This document shows positions 14,824 through 23,660 of a stretch of DNA of 33,385 nt, in pieces. The stretch covers positions 1 to 33,385 of the forward strand of contig JAPLMX010000203.1 of NCBI GenBank assembly GCA_026386805.1, in the 5' to 3' direction. The first letter of the stretch is position 1; each line of letters begins with the position of its first letter. The notes beneath the pieces are model-generated. The model did not search any database and was not told the origin of the DNA. It saw only the letters and a program-made list of their open reading frames with translations. Source of the DNA: Phycisphaerae bacterium. GTDB taxonomy: Bacteria; Planctomycetota; Phycisphaerae; Sedimentisphaerales; Anaerobacaceae. A program made the position numbers and the translations under genes.

Positions 14824-17355
14824 CTATTCGTACTGCAGGGCCATTTTCGGGTCGACTCTGAGCGCCCGGCGGGCCGGGATATACGTGGCCAGCAGTGAAG
14901 TCGCGGTGAGCACAACCACGGTGACAACGATACTCACGAGATCAATGGTACTGATGCCCTGGAGCGCGCTGCGAATCACCCGCGTCATGACGAGCGCCAG
15001 CAGCATGCCGACCAAGAGCCCTGCGAACGTCGAGGTTGCGCCCTGACGCAGTACCAGGGTCAGAATGTCCCGCCGAGTGGCGCCCAACGCCATGCGGATG
15101 CCAATCTCTGGGGTCCGCGCAGCGACCATATGGCTCGTGACAGCATAAAGGCCCATGCCGGCCAGGAACAGGGCCATGGCCCCGAACATCACGGCCAGTC
15201 GGGCAACGACTCCCGCGAACACTACGGTGGGACTATGGCGATGTCGGTCCGCCAGAGACGCTACCGAGACGACCGGCAGACGAGGATCGATCTTTTGAAT
15301 CCGTGCGCCGATGCTTCGCACGAGGGCGGCCTCGGCTCCCGGTGCCGTACTTCTGGCGCGCAGATGGATGGATTCGGGCACGTGGTGGGCTTGGATGGGC
15401 TCATAGACGAGGGGTTGGACTTCCCCATTGCCCCAAACGCTCTGTAGGTTCGGTACGATTCCAACCACGCGACGGGGCGACGATAAACCGTCATCGCCAT
15501 ACTGGATGAGACAGCCAAGGGCACTGCCATTCGGCCGGAGTTTGCGGGCCAGAAGCTCATCGATGATCACGACCTCCTCTGCATCAGGAACACTGTCGAG
15601 AGGGCCAAAGGGCCGGCCCTGCAAGAGCCGAATTCCCATCGCCTTGAAGTAATCGCCGTTCACCTCGTACTGGTGAAGTGCCTTCGTCAATAGACTGCCG
15701 GACACCTCGTCCGCGCCGCCCGGCACATACTCGACGACTCTTTCGCAACTCCAGGGCCACCACCCCAGGTCCACAGGAGATTTACAGGACAGGCCCACCG
15801 CCTGAATCTCGGGGTCCTCCTTCAACCGCTCAGCCAACGTCTCGCAGGCTTGCCTTGCTTGAGCAATGCTGTAACCTCCCGCGTATGGCTTCACGGTGAC
15901 GATCACCTTGCCGTCCAGGCCAAAACCAGGTTCGGTCCGGGCGGCCCTCAGCGCGGTTCGAGCCAATAGGGTCGCGGTCATGACGAGCGCGACAGACAAG
16001 GCCATTTGACAGAGCACCGACAGGCCGCGTGGTACGCCCCATCGCCTCGTTCGCATGGCTTCAAGTACGCCGCGGCCGGATTCCTTCAGGTCACCACAGA
16101 GATCGCGCCCCGATAGGCGCAGGGCCGGTTGCAGGCCGAAGAGCACGGTGGCGATCAGGCAGAAACCTAAGGTGGCCGCCAGGACGCGAACGTCGAGCGC
16201 GATTCCAGAACCGATGGCCTCCCCCAAGTACATGGGAAGCTGGCCCATCGCCGCCCACAGCTTGAGAATCCTGATGCCCCAGAGGGCCACGACCACAGCC
16301 AATATCCCACCGAATACAGACAAGAGAAGCGATTCGACAAGCAACTGCCGCACGATCCTCAGACGCCCCCCGCCGATGGCCGCCCGGATGGCGATCTCTC
16401 GTTGGCGTCCCCCTCCTTGAACGACCATCATACTCGCCAGGTTCAGGCAGGCAATGAGCAGAACGAAGCCGGAGACTCCCATCAAACCCAGGCTGATACG
16501 ACCCAATGCGGGCCTGTCATTGTCGACACCACCGGCATTGAGTCTGGGCAACGGGCGGAGGCAAAACATGTGCGTCTCTTCATGCATCCTGGGATACATC
16601 TGCTTCAGGTGTGGGAACATAGATTGCAGCCGTGCTTGCGCCTCAGATAGACTCACGCCAGGCTTGAGTCGTCCCACTAAGACCGAGGGCGGATAGTACC
16701 ATACTTCAGTCGGCTTCTCCGGCTTCTCTTGAAAGTATCTGTACACCAGACCGCCCATACCCAGAGGCAACCAGACGTCGGGGCCGACGACGGCTGTGCC
16801 GGTGAACGTCTTTGGTGCCACGCCAATGACTCTACAGAGCGTACCACTGACACGCACATATTGGCCCACGATCTCAGGCCCAGCCCCCAGGCGCCGCCAA
16901 GTTCGGTAGCTCAGGACAACCACCGGCTCGGCGCCGCCCACTTCCTCCTCCGGCAAGAAAGTCCGCCCATAGAGGGGTGCTACCCCCAGGACGGTGAAGT
17001 AGTTGGCCGAGACGAACAGCGCCGCCACAGGCATTACGCTGCCGTCTCTTACCAGGGTATGGGGCACTCCGCCGTAGTAACTGTTGGCGATGAGATCACT
17101 GAACACCGGATTATTGTCACGCAGGTAGAGATAGCCCGCATAAAGGAAGGGACGGAGCTTATCAAACTCGCAGCGCACCAACCGGTCGGGGTCTTTGATG
17201 GGCAGCGGTCGAAAGAGCAGCGTATTGACCACACTGAACATAATCGTGTTGGCCCCGATGCCGACCGCCAGCGTGATCAGGGCAATGGCCGTGAAGCCGG
17301 GTTTCTTGCGTAGCATGCGAAAGCCATATCGAACGTCTTGCCAGAGCGTTGCCAT
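14824..17355 (-). CDS. MacB/FtsX-type ABC permease, duplicated 'orphan' (ADOP-like) form
   Basis: 843 residues from ATG 17355 on the minus strand, which begins the family's usual MATLWQDVRYGFRMLRKKPGF. A longer frame to 17499 adds Lys/Arg-rich sequence without resemblance and was rejected. TM1 (about 19-45, ALITLAVGIGANTIMFSVVN) is followed by a large periplasmic MacB-PCD domain, three membrane segments forming the first FtsX domain (about 290-395), a further TM near 450, a second periplasmic domain, and a second FtsX triplet at the C-terminus ending RVDPKMALQYE. This duplicated eight-TM plan is typical of ADOP permeases of Acidobacteria and Planctomycetes, which lack a neighbouring ATPase; none is encoded here. 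Export or lipoprotein-release work is inferred. The gene is flanked by 27-nt direct repeats. Confidence 0.85.
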   Translation of the reverse strand: MATLWQDVRYGFRMLRKKPGFTAIALITLAVGIGANTIMFSVVNTLLFRPLPIKDPDRLVRCEFDKLRPFLYAGYLYLRDNNPVFSDLIANSYYGGVPHTLVRDGSVMPVAALFVSANYFTVLGVAPLYGRTFLPEEEVGGAEPVVVLSYRTWRRLGAGPEIVGQYVRVSGTLCRVIGVAPKTFTGTAVVGPDVWLPLGMGGLVYRYFQEKPEKPTEVWYYPPSVLVGRLKPGVSLSEAQARLQSMFPHLKQMYPRMHEETHMFCLRPLPRLNAGGVDNDRPALGRISLGLMGVSGFVLLIACLNLASMMVVQGGGRQREIAIRAAIGGGRLRIVRQLLVESLLLSVFGGILAVVVALWGIRILKLWAAMGQLPMYLGEAIGSGIALDVRVLAATLGFCLIATVLFGLQPALRLSGRDLCGDLKESGRGVLEAMRTRRWGVPRGLSVLCQMALSVALVMTATLLARTALRAARTEPGFGLDGKVIVTVKPYAGGYSIAQARQACETLAERLKEDPEIQAVGLSCKSPVDLGWWPWSCERVVEYVPGGADEVSGSLLTKALHQYEVNGDYFKAMGIRLLQGRPFGPLDSVPDAEEVVIIDELLARKLRPNGSALGCLIQYGDDGLSSPRRVVGIVPNLQSVWGNGEVQPLVYEPIQAHHVPESIHLRARSTAPGAEAALVRSIGARIQKIDPRLPVVSVASLADRHRHSPTVVFAGVVARLAVMFGAMALFLAGMGLYAVTSHMVAARTPEIGIRMALGATRRDILTLVLRQGATSTFAGLLVGMLLALVMTRVIRSALQGISTIDLVSIVVTVVVLTATSLLATYIPARRALRVDPKMALQYE

Positions 17356-17546
17356 GGTGTCGCGCCATCGCTTTCCTTGAGTTTGCAATTCCTGCCGTTT
17401 ACGGGACACTGCCGCGGTGGTGGATATTCTCCACTCCGACTGCCGCCCACGCAGGTTCCGCCCTTTTTTGCGGCCCGTCACCTTCGATTCAGGATACACA
17501 CTTGTCTTGCTTCCGACAAGGGCTCATGTTCGATTTCTCGAACCCT

Positions 17547-17573
17547 AGCCGGGGGCGGCTGGGCTACAGCTTT
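17547..17573 (+). repeat. 27-nt direct repeat, copy 2
   Basis: Identical to 14716-14742. The pair brackets the permease gene at a distance of 2.83 kb. Here it lies about 190 bases upstream of the permease start. Confidence 0.85.
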
Positions 17574-17636
17574 GTTAGTTCGCCGTTGACAGTTGTCAGT
17601 TCTCAGTGGCGGCCGGCGGCCTTGTGATGGCCGCTT

Positions 17637-17664
17637 CCTGCCCCCGATCCAAGTCGGGGGCAGG
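17637..17664. repeat. 11-bp GC-rich hairpin
   Basis: CCTGCCCCCGA (17637-17647), loop TCCAAG, TCGGGGGCAGG (17654-17664), perfectly paired. No T-run follows, so a rho-independent terminator is unlikely. It resembles the CCTGCCCC hairpins at 842-859 and 29210-29229. Confidence 0.7.
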
Positions 17665-17728
17665 CTCTGTGCGGCAATGACAATGCTGCGCTCACGCCTG
17701 TCTGATCCGCGGGGCAAGACAAGAGCCC

Positions 17729-17749
17729 GCATGGGCTAAAGCCCATCCT
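17729..17749. repeat. 21-nt palindromic repeat, third copy
   Basis: GCATGGGCTAAAGCCCATCC followed by T matches 2843-2863 at 20 of 21 positions. ATGGGCT/AGCCCAT is the hairpin. Here it is single, while the 2793-2863 locus has an inverted pair. Confidence 0.8.
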
Positions 17750-17847
17750 ACTGAGCCGTGGAATCGCGCTTGATATTCCGGCCGGTTGCGACGAAGATGG
17801 AGGGCCGGTGACAACAAGAATCGATAGCCAGTATGGAGGTGTCTTTC

Positions 17848-19584
17848 ATGTCTCATCATGCTGAGAAGAAATGGCTTGGCCTCATTTGTGTGGCAGTCGT
17901 CCTCGGGACCGTCGCAACGGTTCGGGCCCAGCCGGTGAGTTTCACCAAGATCGTGCTCGACAAGACGTTTCGCTCGGAAGGCGTGGCGGTGGGGGACGTC
18001 AACCGCGACGGCAAGCTCGACATCCTGGCGGGGGAGGTCTGGTACGTTGCCCCGGACTGGAAGATGCACGAGATTCTGCCGCCGGGTGTGTACGACGGCA
18101 AAACGGGCTATAGCAAGACCTTCGCGAATTTCGCCTGCGACGTCAATCGCGACGGCTGGATCGATTCCGTGATTACGACGATGATGGGCGAGCCCTCCCT
18201 GTGGTACGAGAACCCACAGAACAAGCCGGGATACTGGAAGGTCCACAGCGGGACCCGCAGCGCGTGCAACGAGACGCCGGTGTTCGCCGACCTGCTGGGC
18301 AACGGCCAGCCGGTCGCGCTTTGGGCGGTGCAGCCCGAGGGCTATATCGCCTGGTTCAGCCTCCCGGAAGACTCGTCCAAACTGTGGGACATGCACATCG
18401 TGGGCGGACCGAAGGCCCCGGGCAGCGACAAATTCAGTCACGGCCTGGGCGTGGGCGACCTCAACGGCGACGGGCGCAACGATGTCCTGGTTACCGAGGG
18501 CTGGTGGGAGGCCCCGGCGGATCGCACGCGGGAGAACTGGGCGTTTCACCCGGTGGATTTCCGGCCGGACTGCGCGGATATGGTCGTCTATGACGTGGAC
18601 GGTGACGGGGACAACGACGTCATCACCAGCTCGGCCCACGACTATGGCATCTGGTGGTTCGAGCAATTGCCCGGCGGCAAGTTCGAGAAGCACGAAATCT
18701 GCAAGACGTTCTCGCAGACCCACGCGATTCGGCTGGCGGACCTCAATCGCGACGGCATCATGGACTTCGTCACGGGCAAGCGCTACTTCGCCCACAATAG
18801 CAAGGATCCCGGGGCGTTTGAGCCTGCTCTTCTCGTGTGGTTCGAAATCCAGCGGCCTGAAAAGGGCAAAGTCAAATTCATCCAGCACACGATTGACGAG
18901 GATTCCGGCATCGGGACGCAGTTCGAAGTCGCAGACATCAACGGCGACGGCAAGCTGGACATCGTCACGGCCAACAAGAAGGGCGTACACCTGTTCCTGC
19001 AGGAAGGTTCCACGAGCGTCGTCTCTCTTTTCGACGGTAAGACCCTTGACGGCTGGGAAGGCAGTCCTGACTTCTTCCACGTCCAGGACGGCGCGATCGT
19101 CGGGGGCACTCTGGGCAAGCCGACGCCGCGCAATGAGTTCCTCAGCACCAAGAAAGCCTACGGGGACTTCGAGCTGCGGCTGAAAGTAAAGCTGCTGGGC
19201 GATCCGAAGGCGGCCAATGCGGGCGTTCAGATTCGCAGCCGGCGCATCCCGAACCACAATGAGATGATCGGCTATCAGGCCGATATGGGGCAGCAATACT
19301 GGGGCTGCCTCTACGATGAGTCACGGCGCAATAAGGTCCTCGCCCAGGCGGACCCCGAGAAGCTGCGCAACGTGCTGAAGGCCGGAGACTGGAACGAGTA
19401 CGTGATTCGGTGCGTTGGGCCTCGCATCCAACTGTGGCTCAACGGCGTTCAGACCGTCGATTACACCGAGGCCGACAAATCCATCGAACAGACCGGCCTG
19501 ATCGGTGTGCAGATTCACGCGGGACCGCCCGCGGAAGCCTGGTACAAAGAGATCACGATTCGGACCATAGGGACGTCCAATTGA
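17848..19584 (+). CDS. Exported FG-GAP/VCBS propeller fused to a DUF1080 domain
   Basis: 578 residues from ATG 17848, chosen because GGAGG (17835-17839) lies eight bases upstream; the in-frame ATG at 17833 overlaps this ribosome site. The signal peptide ends near TVRA. The N-terminal ~390 residues carry repeated calcium-loop motifs DxNxDGxxD: DVNRDGKLD, DVNRDGWID, DLNGDGRND, DVDGDGDND, DLNRDGIMD and DINGDGKLD, each at a blade of an FG-GAP propeller. The C-terminal ~190 residues start SLFDGKTLDGWEG, include GVQIRSRR and YQADMGQQYWG, and end GLIGVQIHAGPPAEAWYKEI. That is the DUF1080 (3-keto-disaccharide hydrolase-like) fold. Periplasmic carbohydrate binding or hydrolysis is likely. The next gene begins 14 bases downstream. 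Confidence 0.85.
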   Translation: MSHHAEKKWLGLICVAVVLGTVATVRAQPVSFTKIVLDKTFRSEGVAVGDVNRDGKLDILAGEVWYVAPDWKMHEILPPGVYDGKTGYSKTFANFACDVNRDGWIDSVITTMMGEPSLWYENPQNKPGYWKVHSGTRSACNETPVFADLLGNGQPVALWAVQPEGYIAWFSLPEDSSKLWDMHIVGGPKAPGSDKFSHGLGVGDLNGDGRNDVLVTEGWWEAPADRTRENWAFHPVDFRPDCADMVVYDVDGDGDNDVITSSAHDYGIWWFEQLPGGKFEKHEICKTFSQTHAIRLADLNRDGIMDFVTGKRYFAHNSKDPGAFEPALLVWFEIQRPEKGKVKFIQHTIDEDSGIGTQFEVADINGDGKLDIVTANKKGVHLFLQEGSTSVVSLFDGKTLDGWEGSPDFFHVQDGAIVGGTLGKPTPRNEFLSTKKAYGDFELRLKVKLLGDPKAANAGVQIRSRRIPNHNEMIGYQADMGQQYWGCLYDESRRNKVLAQADPEKLRNVLKAGDWNEYVIRCVGPRIQLWLNGVQTVDYTEADKSIEQTGLIGVQIHAGPPAEAWYKEITIRTIGTSN

Positions 19585-19598
19585 TTGGGAGATGAGTT

Positions 19599-21086
19599 GT
19601 GAAATCGATTCGGTTTGTCGCGATGGTGTGTCTGATGATGGTTGGCAACGCAGGGGCTCAGAACGCAGGTCGGCTGGGAAGGTTCGAAGGGGCGACCGAT
19701 ATCGGCAAGACAAGTCACGCCGGGGCGGCCGAGTTCCGGGCCGATAGCGGCGCGTACGTCGTCACAGGCGGCGGCGAGAATGTCTGGGGCAATGTGGATA
19801 CGTTCCACTATGTCTGGCGCAAACTGACGGGGGATGTCGCCCTGACCGCGAGCGTACGCTGGCGGGGGGAGGGTGGTAATCCACATCGCAAAGCCGGGTG
19901 GATGATTCGCCAGAGCCTGGAGGCGGACTCACCCTACGTCGACGCCGTCGTGCACGGCAACGGCCTGACCTCGTTGCAGTATCGTAAGGGGCGCGGCGGT
20001 CCGACGGAGGAGATTCCGTCGCTCGTCCAAGCACCCGCCGCAATACAGCTTGAACGTCATGGCGACGTCTTCACGTTATCCGTGTCCCGTGATGGGCAGG
20101 GATTCCAGCCGGTCGGCTCGCTCTCTGTGGCTCTGGGGGATCCCATCCACGCCGGACTGGCCGTTTGCTCGCATGACAACTCCGTTACGGAGACAGCCAT
20201 TCTCTCGAAGGTGGAGTTCAAGCCGCTGGGGCAGCCGGAGGCCAAAGACCGAGTCGTGGAGAGCACGCTCGAAACGATCTCCGTAGAGACGGGCGAGCGG
20301 CAGATCGTCTATCGCGCGCGTCGTCATTTCGAGGCGCCGAACTGGTCGCGGGACGGCAGCTACCTCCTGTTCAACGGCGGCGGGCGGCTCTATACGATTC
20401 CGGCTACCGGCGGCGAGCCGAAGCTGCTGGACACCGGTTCGGCGAATCGGTGTAATAACGATCACGGCTTGTCGGCCGACGGCAAGTGGCTGGCCATCAG
20501 CGATCAGCACGAGGGGCCCTCGCGCGTCTACGTGCTCCCGAGCCGCGGCGGGACACCGCGATTGGTGACGGCCCTGGCGCCGTCCTACTGGCACGGCTGG
20601 TCGCCGGATGGGCGCACGCTCGCTTACTGCGCCGAGCGGTCGGGCAAGTTCGATGTCTATACGATTCCCGTTGAAGGCGGGCCCGAGAAACGGCTGACCA
20701 CCGCCGAAGGTCTGGACGATGGTCCGGAGTACTCGCCCGACGGCCGGTACATCTACTTCAACTCCGAACGCACCGGCCTGATGAAGATCTGGCGGATGAA
20801 AGCCGATGGCTCCGATCAGGAACAGGTGACCCTCGACGCGGACTGGGCCGATTGGTTTGCGCATCCAGCGCCCGATGGCAAGCTTCTGCTCCTGGTCTCC
20901 TATGGCAAGGACATCAAAGGCCATCCGGCGAATCAGGATGTTGCCTTACGGATCTTGTCGCTACCCAGCAGCAAACCCAAGGTGCTGGCACGATTGTTCG
21001 GTGGGCAGGGCACGATCAACGTTCCCTCCTGGTCGCCGGACAGCCGGTCCGCGGCGTTTGTCAGCTATCGCCTGGTAGCCCCATAG
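19599..21086 (+). CDS. Exported PD40 (TolB-like) propeller with an N-terminal lectin-like domain
   Basis: 495 residues from GTG 19599, preceded by GGGAG. A signal peptide (MKSIRFVAMVCLMMVGNAGA) is followed by a concanavalin-like beta-sandwich, about 22-210 (RKAGWMIRQSL, LAVCSHD, ILSKVEF). Residues ~225-490 are PD40 blades: NWSRDGSYLLFNGGG, GLSADGKWLAISD, GWSPDGRTLAYC, EYSPDGRYIYFNSERTG, SWSPDSRSAAFVSY. Same organisation as the preceding gene (glycan-type sandwich plus propeller, domain order reversed) and translated from the same transcript, so the two probably act on related periplasmic substrates. No enzyme motif was identified. Confidence 0.8.
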   Translation: MKSIRFVAMVCLMMVGNAGAQNAGRLGRFEGATDIGKTSHAGAAEFRADSGAYVVTGGGENVWGNVDTFHYVWRKLTGDVALTASVRWRGEGGNPHRKAGWMIRQSLEADSPYVDAVVHGNGLTSLQYRKGRGGPTEEIPSLVQAPAAIQLERHGDVFTLSVSRDGQGFQPVGSLSVALGDPIHAGLAVCSHDNSVTETAILSKVEFKPLGQPEAKDRVVESTLETISVETGERQIVYRARRHFEAPNWSRDGSYLLFNGGGRLYTIPATGGEPKLLDTGSANRCNNDHGLSADGKWLAISDQHEGPSRVYVLPSRGGTPRLVTALAPSYWHGWSPDGRTLAYCAERSGKFDVYTIPVEGGPEKRLTTAEGLDDGPEYSPDGRYIYFNSERTGLMKIWRMKADGSDQEQVTLDADWADWFAHPAPDGKLLLLVSYGKDIKGHPANQDVALRILSLPSSKPKVLARLFGGQGTINVPSWSPDSRSAAFVSYRLVAP

Positions 21087-21487
21087 CGATCCCCACCCAC
21101 CCGCAGGGGAATCAACATTATCAGGCATTCTCCTCCAAGATTTCCTTGGCCGGACATCTTTGACAACACCTCCGCAGACTCCCCGATCGTTGCAGAGCAA
21201 CCTCGTGCCGCTCTTCGCCAGTTTGGCATCGCGCCTTCTTATCGGTCGTCGTTGCGGTGCTTGCCGGTTGGCAGTTGCCGGCGCACGGAGAACTGGGGAC
21301 CGCAAACCACGAACTGGGAACTTTCCAGCCATTCATTAAGGTCATGCGGCAAATGGCCGAAGAACCCACGATGGGATCAAGGTCTCCCAAAGGCAGTATC
21401 GCGCCTTGGGTGACCCGTTCCGTCCAACGTCGAGTGGGTCTCGGACGGAAGTCACTGCGTTGGGAGGCCCGTCGCCAGGAGTATGTA
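21087..21487. other. Spacer upstream of the secretion operon
   Basis: Open frames run through in several phases but none looks like a protein. It includes an imperfect repeat, GGAGAACTGGGGACCGC and ACGAACTGGGAAC, near 21286-21318, of the AACTGGGGAAC type also seen near 11960. The promoter of the long operon should lie here; no confident -35/-10 was found. AGGAG at 21477-21481 is the ribosome site for the kinase gene. Confidence 0.5.
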
Positions 21488-23323
21488 ATGCAGACTAATA
21501 GGCCCGTGCTGAACAAGCTGTTTGCCGCGCGCAGGGACATACTGCGCGGCGATTCCTTGTTCGCGGTGATCATCTTTGCCGTGGTCGCCTTGTTCTTGTT
21601 CAATCTCGCGGCCTCCGTCTGGCGGAACATCGTGTTTCAACAGGACCTGGAGGAGAAAGCAAGCGTCCGCGAGACGAAAGCGGTAGGCGGTGTGCTGGCC
21701 AAGGCGGCCGAGTCCCTCATGGATGCTAATGAACTGTCCACGCTCCGGCGCACGGTAGCCGAGACGGCGTTGGAGCACGGCTTGCGCACCTGCCGGATTC
21801 TTCTGCCCAATGGTGCGATCCTGGCGGATGCCAATCCTGCTTCCATCACCCTGATCAACTTGCCGGCCACTTGGGACGGCGAGGCCCCGGCCTACGCCGA
21901 GGAGTTTACGCGCCGCAGCGCACGATTCAGCTACCCGTTGACGATTCCGGGCCGGGGCAGTGCCACGCTGAGGATCGCGGCGGGCATTGATGACCGGTTG
22001 GATGCGTCGCTGGTTCCGCAAACGAGCCAGATGGCGGTGGCCTGCTTAGCTCTGGCCAGCATGCTGCTGGTCCAGCGTCACGCGCGGTTCCGGCTCAAGG
22101 CGATCGGGGCGATTCATGAGGTCCTGCTGGCTGTCCGGGACGACGGCGCGGACATCTCCACGTTGGAGCTGGACCCCAAGCTGGGTCTCGAGGCGGTCGC
22201 CTGGAACAAACTGCTCGGGGAGAGACAAACCACGCAGATTCGCACTGCGATTCAGCAGGTCAAGGACACGGTCCATGACACGTCGGAATCGGCCGAGGGA
22301 TTGGAGGCGGCCTTCGACGCCGTGCCCTACGGGTTGGCTCTCGTGAATGGGAAAACGGAGATCGAGCACGTGAACGGGGCCGCCGCCGTGTTCTTGCAGG
22401 CGGAGCGTTCGTCCTTGATTCATACGCAGATCTCGACCGCGATCAAGGATCCGCAGGTGGTTGCGGCCGTCCGCGCGGTGGCGGAGAACCCGGGATCGAA
22501 GCGGGTCGCCCTGGTGGTCGAGGCGCAGAATCTTGCGTCTTTGCGATTCACCATTGCCCCGATCCGGCACGCGGAAGCGCATTTTGCCCTGATTACCATC
22601 GAGGATGTCACGCAGCAACACGTGGCCGCGGCCGCCATGAACAGCTTTCTGGCCAAGGCTGCCCACGAGCTGCGTACGCCGCTGACCAATATTCGCCTTT
22701 TTGTGGAAGAAGCCCTGGAGCATTGCGAGCGAGACCCCGTGGCGACGAGCCGATGCCTCAACGTCATCAACGATGAAACACAGAGGCTGGACCGCAGCGT
22801 TGCGGCGATTCTGTCGGTCTCGCAGATTGAGGCCGGCTCGTTCGAGCTCAAACGCGACGACGTCCACGTGGACGAGCTGCTGGCGAAGCTCAAGGTCGAT
22901 CACGAGGCGCAGGCACGGGAAAAGCGGATCGCCTATGAGTTCGATCTGCCTCCGAAGCTGCCCATCCTCCAGGCGGACCGGGACAAGATCGCCCTGGCCC
23001 TGCACAACCTCGTGGGCAACGCCTTGAAATACACGCTCGACGGCGGCCGGATCGTCGTGTCGGCCCAAGTGGAGAAGGGCCGGCTCAGCGTCGCCGTGAG
23101 CGATACCGGGATCGGGATCAGCCCGGAAGAGATTGAGAAGGTCTTCGAGAAGTTCTACCGGTCCAAGAACCCGCTGGCAACCAACGTCAAAGGGTCGGGT
23201 CTGGGCTTGCCGATCGCACGCGAGGTGGCGCGGCTGCACGGCGGTGACATCCTCGTGGAGTCCGAGCTGGGCAAGGGGAGCACGTTCACCCTGATCCTGC
23301 CCGTGGTTGAGGAGGGGGCATAA
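21488..23323 (+). CDS. Membrane sensor histidine kinase with a PAS domain
   Basis: 611 residues from ATG 21488, chosen for AGGAG six bases upstream; the frame is open from 21257 but the added 77 residues are not protein-like. TM1 about 22-45 (SLFAVIIFAVVALFLFNL), an extracytoplasmic domain to ~180, TM2 (QMAVACLALASMLLV). A PAS-like domain begins AFDAVPYGLALVNG (~280). The HisKA domain has AAHELRTPLTN with phospho-acceptor H393. The ATPase domain has LVGNALKYT (N box), SDTGIGIS (G1), FEKFYRSK (F box) and GSGLGLPIA (G2), so it should be active. No response regulator is in the window. The gene is one base from the STAS gene and heads the secretion/pilus operon, suggesting it regulates that machine or its expression. 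Confidence 0.88.
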   Translation: MQTNRPVLNKLFAARRDILRGDSLFAVIIFAVVALFLFNLAASVWRNIVFQQDLEEKASVRETKAVGGVLAKAAESLMDANELSTLRRTVAETALEHGLRTCRILLPNGAILADANPASITLINLPATWDGEAPAYAEEFTRRSARFSYPLTIPGRGSATLRIAAGIDDRLDASLVPQTSQMAVACLALASMLLVQRHARFRLKAIGAIHEVLLAVRDDGADISTLELDPKLGLEAVAWNKLLGERQTTQIRTAIQQVKDTVHDTSESAEGLEAAFDAVPYGLALVNGKTEIEHVNGAAAVFLQAERSSLIHTQISTAIKDPQVVAAVRAVAENPGSKRVALVVEAQNLASLRFTIAPIRHAEAHFALITIEDVTQQHVAAAAMNSFLAKAAHELRTPLTNIRLFVEEALEHCERDPVATSRCLNVINDETQRLDRSVAAILSVSQIEAGSFELKRDDVHVDELLAKLKVDHEAQAREKRIAYEFDLPPKLPILQADRDKIALALHNLVGNALKYTLDGGRIVVSAQVEKGRLSVAVSDTGIGISPEEIEKVFEKFYRSKNPLATNVKGSGLGLPIAREVARLHGGDILVESELGKGSTFTLILPVVEEGA

Positions 23324-23324
23324 G

Positions 23325-23660
23325 ATGGATATCCAGACGCAATACCGGGGGGCGGTCCTGGTGGTGCGACCCTCGGGTCCGCTGGCCGGCGCCGATGCCG
23401 ACACGTTCAAGACCGCCATCCAGGGCTTCGTGCGGGAGAACCTGGGGCGGGTAATCATCGACGCGTCGGCCCTGCCCTATGTGGACAGCAAGGGGCTGGA
23501 GTCGCTGGCCGACATCGCGGAGGAATTGGCCCACAGCGGCAAGGGACTGAAACTCTGCTCGGCCAATGAAACGATTCGCCAGGTGATCGATCTGACCGGC
23601 CTAGCGCCGCAGTTCGAGCATTTTGAGGACACCAACTCGGCGGTGAGGAGTTTCCTGTGA
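23325..23660 (+). CDS. STAS-domain protein (anti-sigma-factor-antagonist type)
   Basis: 111 residues from ATG 23325, with GGAGGGGG upstream inside the end of the kinase gene. A single STAS domain: AVLVVRPSGPLAGADADTF, then RVIIDASALPYVDSKGLESL, then GLKLCSANETIRQVIDLTGL. STAS proteins such as SpoIIAA bind kinase/anti-sigma partners and are switched by phosphorylation at the second serine of a DSSG loop. Here that loop reads DSKG, so lysine occupies the usual phospho-site and only the first serine remains. The stop overlaps the gspE start in GTGA (23657-23660), meaning translational coupling to the motor ATPase. A role in controlling the secretion machine is inferred from position only. Confidence 0.82.
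   Translation: MDIQTQYRGAVLVVRPSGPLAGADADTFKTAIQGFVRENLGRVIIDASALPYVDSKGLESLADIAEELAHSGKGLKLCSANETIRQVIDLTGLAPQFEHFEDTNSAVRSFL

Larger units (their letters stand above)
17356..17847. other. Spacer between divergent permease and FG-GAP genes, with several repeats
   Basis: It contains copy 2 of the 27-nt repeat (17547-17573), a GTTGACAGTTGTCAGTT phrase (17585-17601) related to the pilN/pilO spacer, an 11-bp GC hairpin at 17637-17664, and a GCATGGGCTAAAGCCCATCC element at 17729-17749. A ribosome site GGAGG (17835-17839) precedes the next start. Promoters for both genes must lie here but none could be picked with confidence. Confidence 0.6.

Noticed and set aside
17356-17499. 48-residue N-terminal extension of the permease
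   Set aside because: Family members start at the MATLWQDVRYG motif; the extension is Arg/Lys-rich and unrelated.
17692-19296. Long minus-strand open frame (534 codons)
   Set aside because: It lies opposite the FG-GAP/DUF1080 gene, whose motifs are unmistakable; long antisense frames are expected in G+C-rich genes.
21257-21487. 77-residue N-terminal extension of the histidine kinase
   Set aside because: The extension is not protein-like, while ATG 21488 has AGGAG six bases upstream and directly precedes a normal TM1.
22046-23458. Minus-strand open frame opposite the kinase gene
   Set aside because: The plus strand has all histidine-kinase boxes in order; the antisense product is low-complexity.
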